Positions 9,706 to 18,683 of a stretch of DNA of 64,000 nucleotides are shown in pieces (the stretch's first letter is position 1; the number at the start of each line of letters is the position of its first letter). The notes beneath the pieces were generated by a model. The model searched no databases. It was not told the DNA's origin and saw only the letters and a program-made list of their open reading frames with translations. The DNA is taken from NCBI GenBank assembly GCA_008012315.1, contig SSEL01000032.1, positions 186,001-250,000 on the forward strand, written 5' to 3'. The DNA comes from Rhodospirillaceae bacterium. Lineage in GTDB: Bacteria > Pseudomonadota > Alphaproteobacteria > Dongiales > Dongiaceae. The position numbers and the translations under genes are program-made.

Positions 9706-12700
9706 GGCGCCATAATCTCCATCCGGCCAACGGTGCCTTGCGCCCGGAATTCCGGCTTGTACATGTCTTCGACCGCGACCGGCGGCACCTTGTACTTGCC
9801 CGGCGATACGACGCGGGTGAGATAAGCAAAGGTAAAGCCGCGATCATTCGTGCTGGAATGATCGGTATCGGCCATGTCGAAAGCAGCGACATAGCGGTCG
9901 TCGCGATATTCCTCATAGTCCGGGGTGCTCAAGCTTGGCAGCCAGGCATATTCAGCCGTCTGCCGCCGGTCGGCGAGCCGGGCATTCTCGATCTCCAGAC
10001 CTGCTGGCAGCAGATCGATCACCATCGACTGGTGATTGGCGCTGTCGGTGACCTGCCCCTTGATCACGACGATCAGCAGATCGTTCTGCTTCAGGTGAGC
10101 GAGGTCGGCTGGCGTGCCGTCCGGCAGGAAATAGCCGCGCTCGATCGAATAGCCATTGCTGCTGGCCGGCTGATCCTTCTGCAGGATGCCGGTCGATGTC
10201 GCACGGGCATAGATGACGCCCTGCCCCGCATTGGCAACGGCAAAACCCTGTTGCAGATTGTCTGCATTGAGCAGCCGCGTATACGGCCTGTCCTGCTGCA
10301 CCGTTTCTGCATCGCCGATCTTCAGATCGACCTGCTGTGGGCCGCTGCTGGCCATGCTGGCGGCAAGCAACAGCCACGCCTCTTCCTGCGTGCTGAGATA
10401 TTTGCGACCGTTCTGCAAGGCCGCCAGCCGGTCGAGCAACGCAGCGGGCTGCTGGTCTGCCGGCATCTGGTTGGCCATGCCGCTTTCCGTCAGCAGCGAA
10501 ATGATCGCCGCCAGGTCGCGCAGCGGCGAGCCGTAATCCCACCAGACATCGCTGCGCTTGCCGATCTGGCCAAGGGCGATCTTGAAGCCCTCGATGGCAC
10601 GGCCCTGATCGCCGGTCACGGCCAGCGCCGCGGAAAGCTGGGTGATGGGCAGGATCGGCGCGCTGTCCTTATAGGTGTCGAAGACATACCGCAGATCGCT
10701 GAGATTGGCCTGCTTCGCTGCCGTCAGCACATAGAGCGCATAGGCCTTGGACGGCATGCTGACGGTGTAGCGTTGCCAGGCATCGCCGATATCCTGGCGC
10801 ACGATCTGCCGCAGGCCGTTCAGGCCGTTGGCATAGGCGCTGTCCGGCACCCTGAAGCCTTTGGCCCGGGCCCGGGTGAGGAAATCCATCGCATAGGCCG
10901 ATAGCCAGGGTTCCGCCGGCCCGCTGCTGCTCCAGAGCGAGAACTGCCCGTCGAAACGCTGCCGGTCGATGACGCGGGCGATCGCTCGCTGCACCTGGTC
11001 GGCATCGATTTTTTCGTAGCGGTTTTCCAGACCCCAGGCCTTGGCGACCTCGCTGGTGAAGAGCAGCGGAAAAGCGATGCTGGTCGTCTGTTCCAGGCAG
11101 CCATAAGGGTAATGCTCCAATGACTGCAGCACCGTCTGTACATCCAGATTGGGTGTGGTGCTGAACGATGTGCGGATCAAACCGGTGCCCGGCAGGAAGC
11201 CGTCCAATGCCGCCGCCGGTACATCCAGCCGCTCGCCCGGTTTCAATGTCGCGACACGGCTTTCGGTGATCGGCGGCTGTGCCGGACGGACCGGAACGGA
11301 GACTTTGCGTTCCAGATGATAGCCGTCGGGCCCGTTGATTGTCAGGGTGATCTCGCCGCTGCCGACACGGTTGCCGAGCATGGCGATGCGACGCGATGTG
11401 GTCGCGCCTTTCGCCAGATCGGTCGTGAAGGATGCGCCGTCGGCAGCCAGCTGGACATCGTTCTCGGCGTGCAGGGTGACCGAATATTGCCCGGCGGCAC
11501 CGTCGAGATTCTGCAAGGAGAGCGACAAGGCGCTCTGGTCGCCGGGTGCGAGGAAGCGCGGCGTCGAGATCTCCGCCACGATCGGATCACGCACCACGAG
11601 ACCGGCTTCGGCCGAACCGATATTCCGTTCGTCATAGGCCACCGCCATCAGGCGCAGGCGGCCGTTATAGTCCGGTATGTCGAGGCCGATCACGGCCTTG
11701 CCGTCCTTATCGACCGTGACCGGACCGGAGAACAGCGCGACCAGCTTGATTTCCGGCGGTGCGCCGCGCTGGCGCATATCGCCGTCGCCACCTTCGCGGA
11801 TCTGTCCGCGCCGGCCGACCTTGCCGTCGATCAACTGCCCGTAGAGATCGCGCACCTCCAGCCCGAGCCGTCGCTTGCCGAGATAGAAGGTCACGGGGTC
11901 TGGCGTCGCGAAATCGGTCAGTTGCAGAATGCCTTCATCAACCGCCGCCAGGGTCAGCATGGCGGTGCCGCCGGAGATATTGCCGATCGTGATTGGCAGC
12001 TCGATATGCTGGCGCGGCAGGATCTTGTCCGGCACGGTCATGGAGATCTGCAATTGCCGCGGCTTCGGATCGATGCCGAGCCAGGTCACGCCGATCGCCC
12101 GGCCGGGGCCGCGCTCGGCTTTTTCACCCGGCCGGAAGGCGCTGGCGAGCACATAGGCGCCGGCACCCCATTCGCCGTTGACCGGCAGACGGACGGACTT
12201 GCCCTCCTTCGGGACGGTGACGATCCGCTTTTCGATGACACGGTCGGTCGCGATGGTGAGCAGCACCTCGCCGTCAAAGGGTGGCCGGATCATGACCTCC
12301 GCCGTCTCGCCCGGTTGATAGGCCGGTTTGTCGGCCGTCAGCGTCAATTTGTCCGGCGTCTCGGCGGTTCCCGGTTTCGCGCTCCAGCCGGCATGAAAGC
12401 GGACGGATGCCGCACTGCCGCTGGCCGGGTCGAAGACTTCCAGCCGGTAATTGCCCCAATCGACGGCCTCCTCCACGGTTCCCGGCTTGTCGGCGGGCAC
12501 TGTCACCGAGCCGGTGGTGACCGAGCCATCACTGACGGTCACGGCATAGTCCCAACTGCCATTGGTGAAATACCAGTTGTAGTCCCAGTTCTCTTTGACG
12601 AGGCGATATTGCAGATCGGGCTTGGCGATGGTCTTGCCGTCCTTGTCCAGTGCGATCACCTCGAAACCGGCGGTGCTGCCTTCCGCCGCTTCGTTATCGG

Positions 12701-14942
12701 CGAAACCCGGCTTGATGCCGAGCGTCATGCCGTCGCGACGGATCGGCAGGGATACGCTCTCGATGACCGGGCGGCCACCGAACTCGTAGACCTCGACGCG
12801 CAGATTGGCCGCTAGCGGCGACTGCACATCGGGCAGATCCGCCAATTGGATCGGCAGGCGGATATGGCCTCCCGCATCGGTCTGCTGATCCGCCAAGGCA
12901 ATTCTTTTGGCTTCGACTTCTTCATCCGCCAGGCCGAACTGGTAGCCGGGATAGGCTGGAAACGGCTTGGGATCCCGGCCGACCAGGATATCGGCCTTGG
13001 TGACGAGATCGGCGGCCGGGGCGCCATAGAGGAATTTCGCCGTCACATCGATGGCGCTGTTCTGTCCGGGCGTCAGCGCATCGCTCTCCGGCTTGCTGTC
13101 GACTTCGATCCGCGCCGGCACGACATCCTCGACCAGGAATGTCGTGGTGGCGACCGGCTGCCCCTTGGGATCGATATAGGCTTCCACCGTCCAGGAGCCG
13201 GTACGCGCCGTGTCGGCGATTTCCATGTCCTGCTGGAAGCCGCCCATCTTGTCCTTCAGATTCTCATAGCGCCGCGCCTCGACACCATCCGGCCGCAGCA
13301 ACCGCAGGGAGATGGGCAGGCCAGTGATGGCCTTGGCCGTGGAATCGCGCAGCAAGGCCGAGAGATGCACGGTTTCGCCGGGACGATAGACACCCCGGTC
13401 GGTATAGAAGAAGACATCCGCGTCGCTGGGTGCCGTGCGTCCGCTGACACCGCGATCGCTAAGGTCATAAGCCGCGCGCGTAAGGTCGAGGAAACTGAAA
13501 TCGCTGTCCTTGGTCCGCAGTGCCATCACCGCCGTCGCGGTCCGCCCGCCCTCCCCGCGCAGCAAACCCGGATCGAAATGCGCAAAGCCACTGCGATCCG
13601 TCTCAGTCTTGGCGAGAATTTCATTGTTGCGGGCCAGGAGGCGCACCTCGACCCGGTCGATGGGCGTGGCATCGGCCAAAGAGCGAACGAAGACGGAGAG
13701 GCCGTCACCGCCGGAAAATGTCGTCAGGCCGAGATCGGACACGACCAGCCATTGCGTGGCATAGGCATCCCAATAGGATTGACCATCCTGATCCTGCTCG
13801 TCCTCTTCACCGCCGCGATATGGACGCGCCATGAGAACATAGATGCCGGGTTGCGGCTTGGAGACCAGATCACTGATCGGAACCGATGTCGCCTGACGGG
13901 TATTCTTCTCCATGGCGATATCCATGGAGCCGCGCCAGACCTCCTCACCGCTTTCATCGGCGATACGCCTGCCGTCATATTCATAGAGATTGGTCAGGAA
14001 GCGCCGTTCGTTCAGCGTCTCGACCAGGTTGCGGTCATTGATGCGCAGCAGCTTGAGTTTCACACGGTCAACATTGACGGTGTAAAGCGGAACGCCCGTT
14101 GAGCCGACACGCGGCAGGACATAGGCTTGATTGCGGAAGCCGACGGAAGGCTCGCGGTCACCGATGGAAAGATCGATTTTCTGATCGCTGTCTATTTGCC
14201 CGCTGATACTGGCAGGCAAGCCCTTGAGGATGCTGATCTGATAGGATTGGCTATAGGCAAGGCCATCGATGCATAAAGTATCGCCTTGCACTTGGAAGGA
14301 CAGTGGCGCTTCAGGCGTCACGCGCACATAGTCCTCATAGCGCAGTTGCGTGGGACTCCGCAGCGACCGGTCGAACTCGACACAGGCACGTGCGCGATCA
14401 CCGCCGCCCGCTGTCGAATTCCCGACGATATGAAATGCCAGTCGTTCGCTGAGCCGGCGAAGGCCATCGCTCGCTTCGGGATCGGCGCTCAAGGCGGCGG
14501 CCTGTTCATAGGCCGTCAGCGCCTCGGCATCGTGATCGGCCTTCTCGAGATTCCGCGCGACGCGCAGCAACTGGCTGCCCCGTTGTTGCGGTGTAACGGC
14601 TTGCTGGCTCGCGATCATGGCGGCATAGGCGGAGTCCAAATCCTTGCCCAGATGCTCATTCGCAACCGCAAGCGACTCCCAAATCTCGTAGCTATATTCA
14701 CCAAGATTGATCAGCCGCCGGGCGGTATCGGCGACCGCGGTCCAATTCTCCTGGTCCATAGACGCCGACAAGCTCGCCAGCAATTTCTGCGGATCGCGTT
14801 CTCCGTCGGGCTGGCGTTCGCTGACAATCGCGTCACGATATTCGCCTGCGGCTCCCTCGAATGCCGAAAGATCCGTCGCTCGCGCCGCAAAGGAGAATAT
14901 GCAGCAACAGAGAAGAACTAGAACTCGCACGAATACAATCAT
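9702..14942 (-). CDS. Bacterial alpha-2-macroglobulin (protease-trapping envelope protein)
   Basis: 1746 residues, typical for large bacterial A2M proteins such as E. coli YfhM. The N-terminus (MIVFVRVLVLLCCCIFSFAARA) is a signal peptide with AxA cleavage. The Cys run is hydrophobic-core rather than a clean lipobox, so lipidation is doubtful. MG-type beta domains fill the middle (VFFYTDRGVYRPGETVHLSA is the bacterial A2M signature). The thioester motif YGCLEQ is intact at about residue 1280, followed by the alpha-helical toroid. The known role is covalent trapping of attacking proteases in the periplasm. It is translationally coupled to pbpC. Confidence 0.94.
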   Translation of the reverse strand: MIVFVRVLVLLCCCIFSFAARATDLSAFEGAAGEYRDAIVSERQPDGERDPQKLLASLSASMDQENWTAVADTARRLINLGEYSYEIWESLAVANEHLGKDLDSAYAAMIASQQAVTPQQRGSQLLRVARNLEKADHDAEALTAYEQAAALSADPEASDGLRRLSERLAFHIVGNSTAGGGDRARACVEFDRSLRSPTQLRYEDYVRVTPEAPLSFQVQGDTLCIDGLAYSQSYQISILKGLPASISGQIDSDQKIDLSIGDREPSVGFRNQAYVLPRVGSTGVPLYTVNVDRVKLKLLRINDRNLVETLNERRFLTNLYEYDGRRIADESGEEVWRGSMDIAMEKNTRQATSVPISDLVSKPQPGIYVLMARPYRGGEEDEQDQDGQSYWDAYATQWLVVSDLGLTTFSGGDGLSVFVRSLADATPIDRVEVRLLARNNEILAKTETDRSGFAHFDPGLLRGEGGRTATAVMALRTKDSDFSFLDLTRAAYDLSDRGVSGRTAPSDADVFFYTDRGVYRPGETVHLSALLRDSTAKAITGLPISLRLLRPDGVEARRYENLKDKMGGFQQDMEIADTARTGSWTVEAYIDPKGQPVATTTFLVEDVVPARIEVDSKPESDALTPGQNSAIDVTAKFLYGAPAADLVTKADILVGRDPKPFPAYPGYQFGLADEEVEAKRIALADQQTDAGGHIRLPIQLADLPDVQSPLAANLRVEVYEFGGRPVIESVSLPIRRDGMTLGIKPGFADNEAAEGSTAGFEVIALDKDGKTIAKPDLQYRLVKENWDYNWYFTNGSWDYAVTVSDGSVTTGSVTVPADKPGTVEEAVDWGNYRLEVFDPASGSAASVRFHAGWSAKPGTAETPDKLTLTADKPAYQPGETAEVMIRPPFDGEVLLTIATDRVIEKRIVTVPKEGKSVRLPVNGEWGAGAYVLASAFRPGEKAERGPGRAIGVTWLGIDPKPRQLQISMTVPDKILPRQHIELPITIGNISGGTAMLTLAAVDEGILQLTDFATPDPVTFYLGKRRLGLEVRDLYGQLIDGKVGRRGQIREGGDGDMRQRGAPPEIKLVALFSGPVTVDKDGKAVIGLDIPDYNGRLRLMAVAYDERNIGSAEAGLVVRDPIVAEISTPRFLAPGDQSALSLSLQNLDGAAGQYSVTLHAENDVQLAADGASFTTDLAKGATTSRRIAMLGNRVGSGEITLTINGPDGYHLERKVSVPVRPAQPPITESRVATLKPGERLDVPAAALDGFLPGTGLIRTSFSTTPNLDVQTVLQSLEHYPYGCLEQTTSIAFPLLFTSEVAKAWGLENRYEKIDADQVQRAIARVIDRQRFDGQFSLWSSSGPAEPWLSAYAMDFLTRARAKGFRVPDSAYANGLNGLRQIVRQDIGDAWQRYTVSMPSKAYALYVLTAAKQANLSDLRYVFDTYKDSAPILPITQLSAALAVTGDQGRAIEGFKIALGQIGKRSDVWWDYGSPLRDLAAIISLLTESGMANQMPADQQPAALLDRLAALQNGRKYLSTQEEAWLLLAASMASSGPQQVDLKIGDAETVQQDRPYTRLLNADNLQQGFAVANAGQGVIYARATSTGILQKDQPASSNGYSIERGYFLPDGTPADLAHLKQNDLLIVVIKGQVTDSANHQSMVIDLLPAGLEIENARLADRRQTAEYAWLPSLSTPDYEEYRDDRYVAAFDMADTDHSSTNDRGFTFAYLTRVVSPGKYKVPPVAVEDMYKPEFRAQGTVGRMEIMAP

Positions 14943-15201
14943 GATCGCTAAGCCCGATTGGAAGATAACGGTTTAATTGTGTTCGGGTACAGATAGACGA
15001 CTATTGGTCTGCATGCATATTGTCGTTAAGTTGCGAGAGAGTCACACAAAAATTCGGCAAAGTTGTGGCGCTTGTCATATTTATGTTATTTGACGCCTCG
15101 GCATCGATTGACCTCTCCCGGCTCATACCCCAATTACATACCGGGAATGAATTGGGCTTCATTATGTTCTCCCCATGTCACAACGATGAATTGGTAAAGG
15201 G

Positions 15202-16425
15202 ATGCGAGAAGGTGAATCGCTTATAGCAGAAGGAGAATATCTGGTGTCGAGGTTACCAGACGTTTCTTCTCTATCTGCGATCCCACGCGTATGGCTGCTC
15301 CTGGGTGAGCGTTATGGCCACAATGCTCAATTGCTCGCGCTGGGTGAAACTTTGCGTCAAGACTTCGGTTGGCCAATTGAGATCAAGCAGATTTTTTTCG
15401 ATGCGAGCTGCGATGTTTCGTTTCGCGATCGCGGTGCATCTTTAATCGGTGTAGATGCGAGCCGCACCGAGCCCCTCACCCCACCTTGGCCGGATATCGT
15501 CATCGCGATTGGAAAATCAGCCGCATCGGTGGTGCGATGGATTAAAGAACAGACCGGAGATCGTGCCATCACTGTTCAACTCGGTCGGCCGCGTACAGCC
15601 TATCATCACTTTGACCTTCTGGTGACGACTCCTCAATTCAGCATGCCGCCGGGTGACAATGTAATCCGCCTGTCGATGCCGATTACATTGCATGATGAAA
15701 CGAAACTGGTTGTGGAAGCTGAAAATTGGCGCTCGCATCTTGCGCATTTGCCTCGGCCTTGGACGGCTGTGCTCGTTGGCGGCGATACCACACAGCTAAG
15801 TTTTGACCAGGAGGACGCGCAAATCCTGATCGATCAGATGGCTGAATATCGACAGGAGGTTGGCGGTTCACTATTGATAACAACCAGCCCTCGTACACCG
15901 GCGAACATCGCCGACATGCTTCAAGCCCAGATGCCTCAGCCTCACTTCTTTTTCCGTTGGGCAAAGGACGTTCCAAATCCCTATTACGGCTTTCTCGCCT
16001 TGGCCGATAATTTCATCATCACCAATGACAGCGTGACGATGATCGCGGAGGCAGCGGATCGGGCAAAACCCACTTATATATATACTTTGCCGCGCCGCGA
16101 GTTGGGGACAACCAACTGGCTCAATGCTGTTGGGCGACGGCTGCGGCGACGTCGTGAGCGTCGGAAAAATGCTGGTCGCCGCCGCGATCTGATCGATCGC
16201 CTGTTCGATTCAATGACGGAAGGTGGCATCCTCCGGCCGCGGAATAATGTCGACTGGTTCGAAGCGACGCTTTACGGGCAAGGAATTGCCCGACCTTTGG
16301 GCGGCGAGACCTTTAGGCCTTGGACGACGGAGCGCGTCACGGAAATCGAGCGGCGGATCGTGACTGATCGAATCAAGGCTTTGTGGGAGCAACGTATCCT
16401 GTCATCTGCGCTAACTGCGGATTGA
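15202..16425 (+). CDS. ELM1-like (GT-B fold) protein
   Basis: 407 residues from ATG 15202 behind AAAGGG. The middle and C-terminal sequence (VLVGGDTTQLSFDQEDA, FFRWAKDVPNPYYGFLALAD, IITNDSVTMIAEAADRAKPTYIY) matches the mitochondrial fission ELM1-like family (DUF1022), which has a GT-B glycosyltransferase-like fold. No enzymatic substrate is firmly known for the bacterial members. A basic linker (RRLRRRRERRKNAGRRR) lies near residue 310 and could touch membrane lipid. It stands at the edge of an envelope or glycan island, which suits a role in surface glycoconjugate synthesis, but that is inference. Confidence 0.8.
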   Translation: MREGESLIAEGEYLVSRLPDVSSLSAIPRVWLLLGERYGHNAQLLALGETLRQDFGWPIEIKQIFFDASCDVSFRDRGASLIGVDASRTEPLTPPWPDIVIAIGKSAASVVRWIKEQTGDRAITVQLGRPRTAYHHFDLLVTTPQFSMPPGDNVIRLSMPITLHDETKLVVEAENWRSHLAHLPRPWTAVLVGGDTTQLSFDQEDAQILIDQMAEYRQEVGGSLLITTSPRTPANIADMLQAQMPQPHFFFRWAKDVPNPYYGFLALADNFIITNDSVTMIAEAADRAKPTYIYTLPRRELGTTNWLNAVGRRLRRRRERRKNAGRRRDLIDRLFDSMTEGGILRPRNNVDWFEATLYGQGIARPLGGETFRPWTTERVTEIERRIVTDRIKALWEQRILSSALTAD

Positions 16426-16438
16426 CAGCGCTGGCGTT

Positions 16439-17299
16439 TCAGTAGCGCTCCTCACAGCCATCGGACTTGACTTCCGACCTATACAAAACTCGCTGCCACC
16501 GATTGAGCTGCTGCGGCTGGAAAGCTTCAATCGGTAATTCCGCAATGAAATTGATATAGCGCCGCGGCGTCGCCGTGATGCCGCGAGGACTAACGCCGTG
16601 AATGGCCTTCGCCGAATTTACGAAACAGAGATACGTATTCGGCGCGTAATGGATCGTCTTTGCCAACTCGATATCTCGGCTCATGGTGCGATGTTTTATG
16701 AACCGAGGCGATCGTTTCCACGCATACATTTGCAGGTCACCGCCCTCGGTCGTGTCGGCCGGATCACGGAAATAAAACAGCCCGCTGAAAATTTTGTCGC
16801 AGAGGTCGACATGCGGGTTCTTGACGCTGCTCACATGCGTTACAGGCGTGTTCATGACGAATTGACAGTCAAGACGCACTTCAGCTTCGCCGCTGAACCC
16901 CCGGGGAATGACCCGCCAATCTTCGAACCGGCGCCCCAAGCGCGTTTCGAGCCCGGGGAATTCCTGGCGGAAGAAGTCTCCGAACAAGCGGGTTACGCTT
17001 CGCCAATAGTCAATCGAGGTATGATATTCGAAAAAGCTGCGCCACAGCGGCGAAATGCGGTGATCGCCGAGTACCTGCTTAGCACTCATACGGACTGCTT
17101 CGTTATTGCCGTAGCTCGTCCGCCCGTTCAGCACCATTGCCAAGTCGGGGAATTCCCGGTCCAACCTGTGATAGATGTCTTCCGGGAGGGCATTTTGCTT
17201 CGAAAAATGCGGGTATGGCGACGCGGAAATCTGATCGGACGTCACGTTAGCAAGCAGCTGTGGCGCCGACATTCCCGTGGCTGCGGTTGCCGCGACCAT
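16439..17299 (-). CDS. 2-oxoglutarate/Fe(II)-dependent oxygenase-like protein
   Basis: 286 residues. The metal-binding facial triad can be proposed from PHVDLCDKIFSGLFYF (H-x-D) and the distal His in SAKAIHGVSPRG, with a following Arg (TPRRYINF) suitable for 2-oxoglutarate. The double-stranded beta-helix pattern (LFYFRDPADTTEGGDLQMY) fits the prolyl-4-hydroxylase-like 2OG superfamily. The substrate is not evident. It is next to a glycosyltransferase-like gene on the same strand (56-bp gap), so it may modify a lipid or glycan. ATG 17299 is used; an internal Met at residue 10 is also possible. Confidence 0.72.
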   Translation of the reverse strand: MVAATAATGMSAPQLLANVTSDQISASPYPHFSKQNALPEDIYHRLDREFPDLAMVLNGRTSYGNNEAVRMSAKQVLGDHRISPLWRSFFEYHTSIDYWRSVTRLFGDFFRQEFPGLETRLGRRFEDWRVIPRGFSGEAEVRLDCQFVMNTPVTHVSSVKNPHVDLCDKIFSGLFYFRDPADTTEGGDLQMYAWKRSPRFIKHRTMSRDIELAKTIHYAPNTYLCFVNSAKAIHGVSPRGITATPRRYINFIAELPIEAFQPQQLNRWQRVLYRSEVKSDGCEERY

Positions 17300-17355
17300 T
17301 TACTCCTCCACCATACGAACCTTCAATGACGTTACTCAGGTCGGTTTACTTCAGC

Positions 17356-18255
17356 CTATGCTGCTTGACGATGACATAACTGCATCGCGTCATGCCGAAT
17401 GTGGTTCGACGCCATTTCCCGCTGCAGCATCTCTTCTGTGACAATGCCCTGCTCCAGGCATTCGGACAACAGATCGAAAAAGAGCTGTTCCTGTTTCGGG
17501 TCCGGATGGGGTCGATATATCTTCGGCTTGTCGCGATTGAACCACTGTTTGACCGATTTGACGACGGAGGCCGGAAATTTTTTCGCTTTAACACGAACCG
17601 TAAAATCGATCGGCAAGCCAGTCTTCCAAGGCTGGGTCCGACGGTACGTGTTATGCAAAATCCTGGTCTGTGGGGTCAGGCGGTCGAAGTCGTTCCACTC
17701 GTCCTCCAGGATGCCCACGGTCTCGCCCGGTTCGTATTCGAGCTTTATCCATTGCATGTAATCTTTTTTGAACTCGAAAAGCTCATTGAACGTCTTTTCG
17801 GCATCCCAGTGGCGCAACTTCGCATTGTCCAGCAACATGACCGATGAGGCGCGATATTCCGCCAGGTCCTTGAGAGCTGGCCGGATGCGGCACATCAGGG
17901 CCTTGCCCTGCATGTCACGGGTCAGCAGGTCCCAAATGTCAGCTATGGCAAAACAGTCCGGATCGATGACAACGGCGCGGCCCTCGTAATTCATCAGTTT
18001 CGGTGGGGCGAACCGCAAGGGCGTGAAGGATTGCAGGTCATCGTGCTCCCAAACACGATGTTCCCGTCCACGCAGAAATTTTTGGCCGACTTTGGCTTCC
18101 AACCAGGGAAAGTCCTTGTAGTGCATGATTTCGACATCGAACTTGTCGGCATGCTTGCTGTTCCGCTTTAACGCGTGAGCGGCTACCAGGGCCCCCAGGT
18201 ATTGCTCGTCATTGGTCTGAATGAAGACCTTGTATTGCACCGACAGCTCCTTCAT
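17356..18255 (-). CDS. Glycosyltransferase-like protein (GT-A, GT8-like)
   Basis: 299 residues. The N-terminal part reads like a GT-A nucleotide-sugar transferase (VFIQTNDEQYLGALVAAHAL) and has a DxD-type motif in VVIDPDCFAIADIWDLL, where glycogenin/GT8 proteins bind metal and nucleotide. A later segment (ILEDEWNDFDRLTPQTRILHNT) suits the acceptor side. The assignment is to fold only. Donor and acceptor are unknown. It is probably cotranscribed with the oxygenase at 16,439-17,299. The start MKELSVQYKVF is preceded by a plausible promoter region at 18,256-18,683. Confidence 0.7.
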   Translation of the reverse strand: MKELSVQYKVFIQTNDEQYLGALVAAHALKRNSKHADKFDVEIMHYKDFPWLEAKVGQKFLRGREHRVWEHDDLQSFTPLRFAPPKLMNYEGRAVVIDPDCFAIADIWDLLTRDMQGKALMCRIRPALKDLAEYRASSVMLLDNAKLRHWDAEKTFNELFEFKKDYMQWIKLEYEPGETVGILEDEWNDFDRLTPQTRILHNTYRRTQPWKTGLPIDFTVRVKAKKFPASVVKSVKQWFNRDKPKIYRPHPDPKQEQLFFDLLSECLEQGIVTEEMLQREMASNHIRHDAMQLCHRQAA

Positions 18256-18683
18256 GCCCAGCTATGGGCTATTCCCATCTTTCCCGTGGACCACATAATC
18301 TTCCCCGTGGACCACATTGCTCAGCCATAGCGAGCGGTCAATCAGCCCGCATCGGCAGCCGTTATTATTTTATCCACAGCTTAAAGCCAAGTGTAGCAAT
18401 AATAGTTATTTTTGCGGCATTCTGCAATTAACTATCTGACAATGTGCGGTTTTGCCGCAAATTCTAAGCGTGTGACCGGGCCGCAAATAGGCCTGGGCCG
18501 TCCACTTCAGAGGTGATGACACGGATCTGTTTTAGAGGCTCCGGGATTGTCAAATTGACAATTGCTTTCGCGATGCTATCAAGGCCCAAACGTACCGATT
18601 GAACTGCCTTACGCCCTTTTGCGACGGATTCGACCTTTCGATTCCATCAACGGCCGGCGGCCGGCGATACCGACAGAAAGCTT
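18256..18683. promoter_or_regulatory. Divergent intergenic region with a 14-bp direct repeat
   Basis: 428 bp with no supported gene, visibly A+T-richer than its surroundings between 18,360 and 18,460. It must hold the promoters of the minus-strand glycosyltransferase and the plus-strand ABC exporter. A direct repeat CCCGTGGACCACAT occurs at 18,283-18,296 and 18,304-18,317. I see no convincing -35/-10 pair. Confidence 0.5.

Noticed and set aside
9702..14942. Long plus-strand open frames opposite the alpha-2-macroglobulin and other genes
   Set aside because: They are antisense shadows of high-GC genes, rich in His/Arg/Gln-type residues and without ribosome sites.
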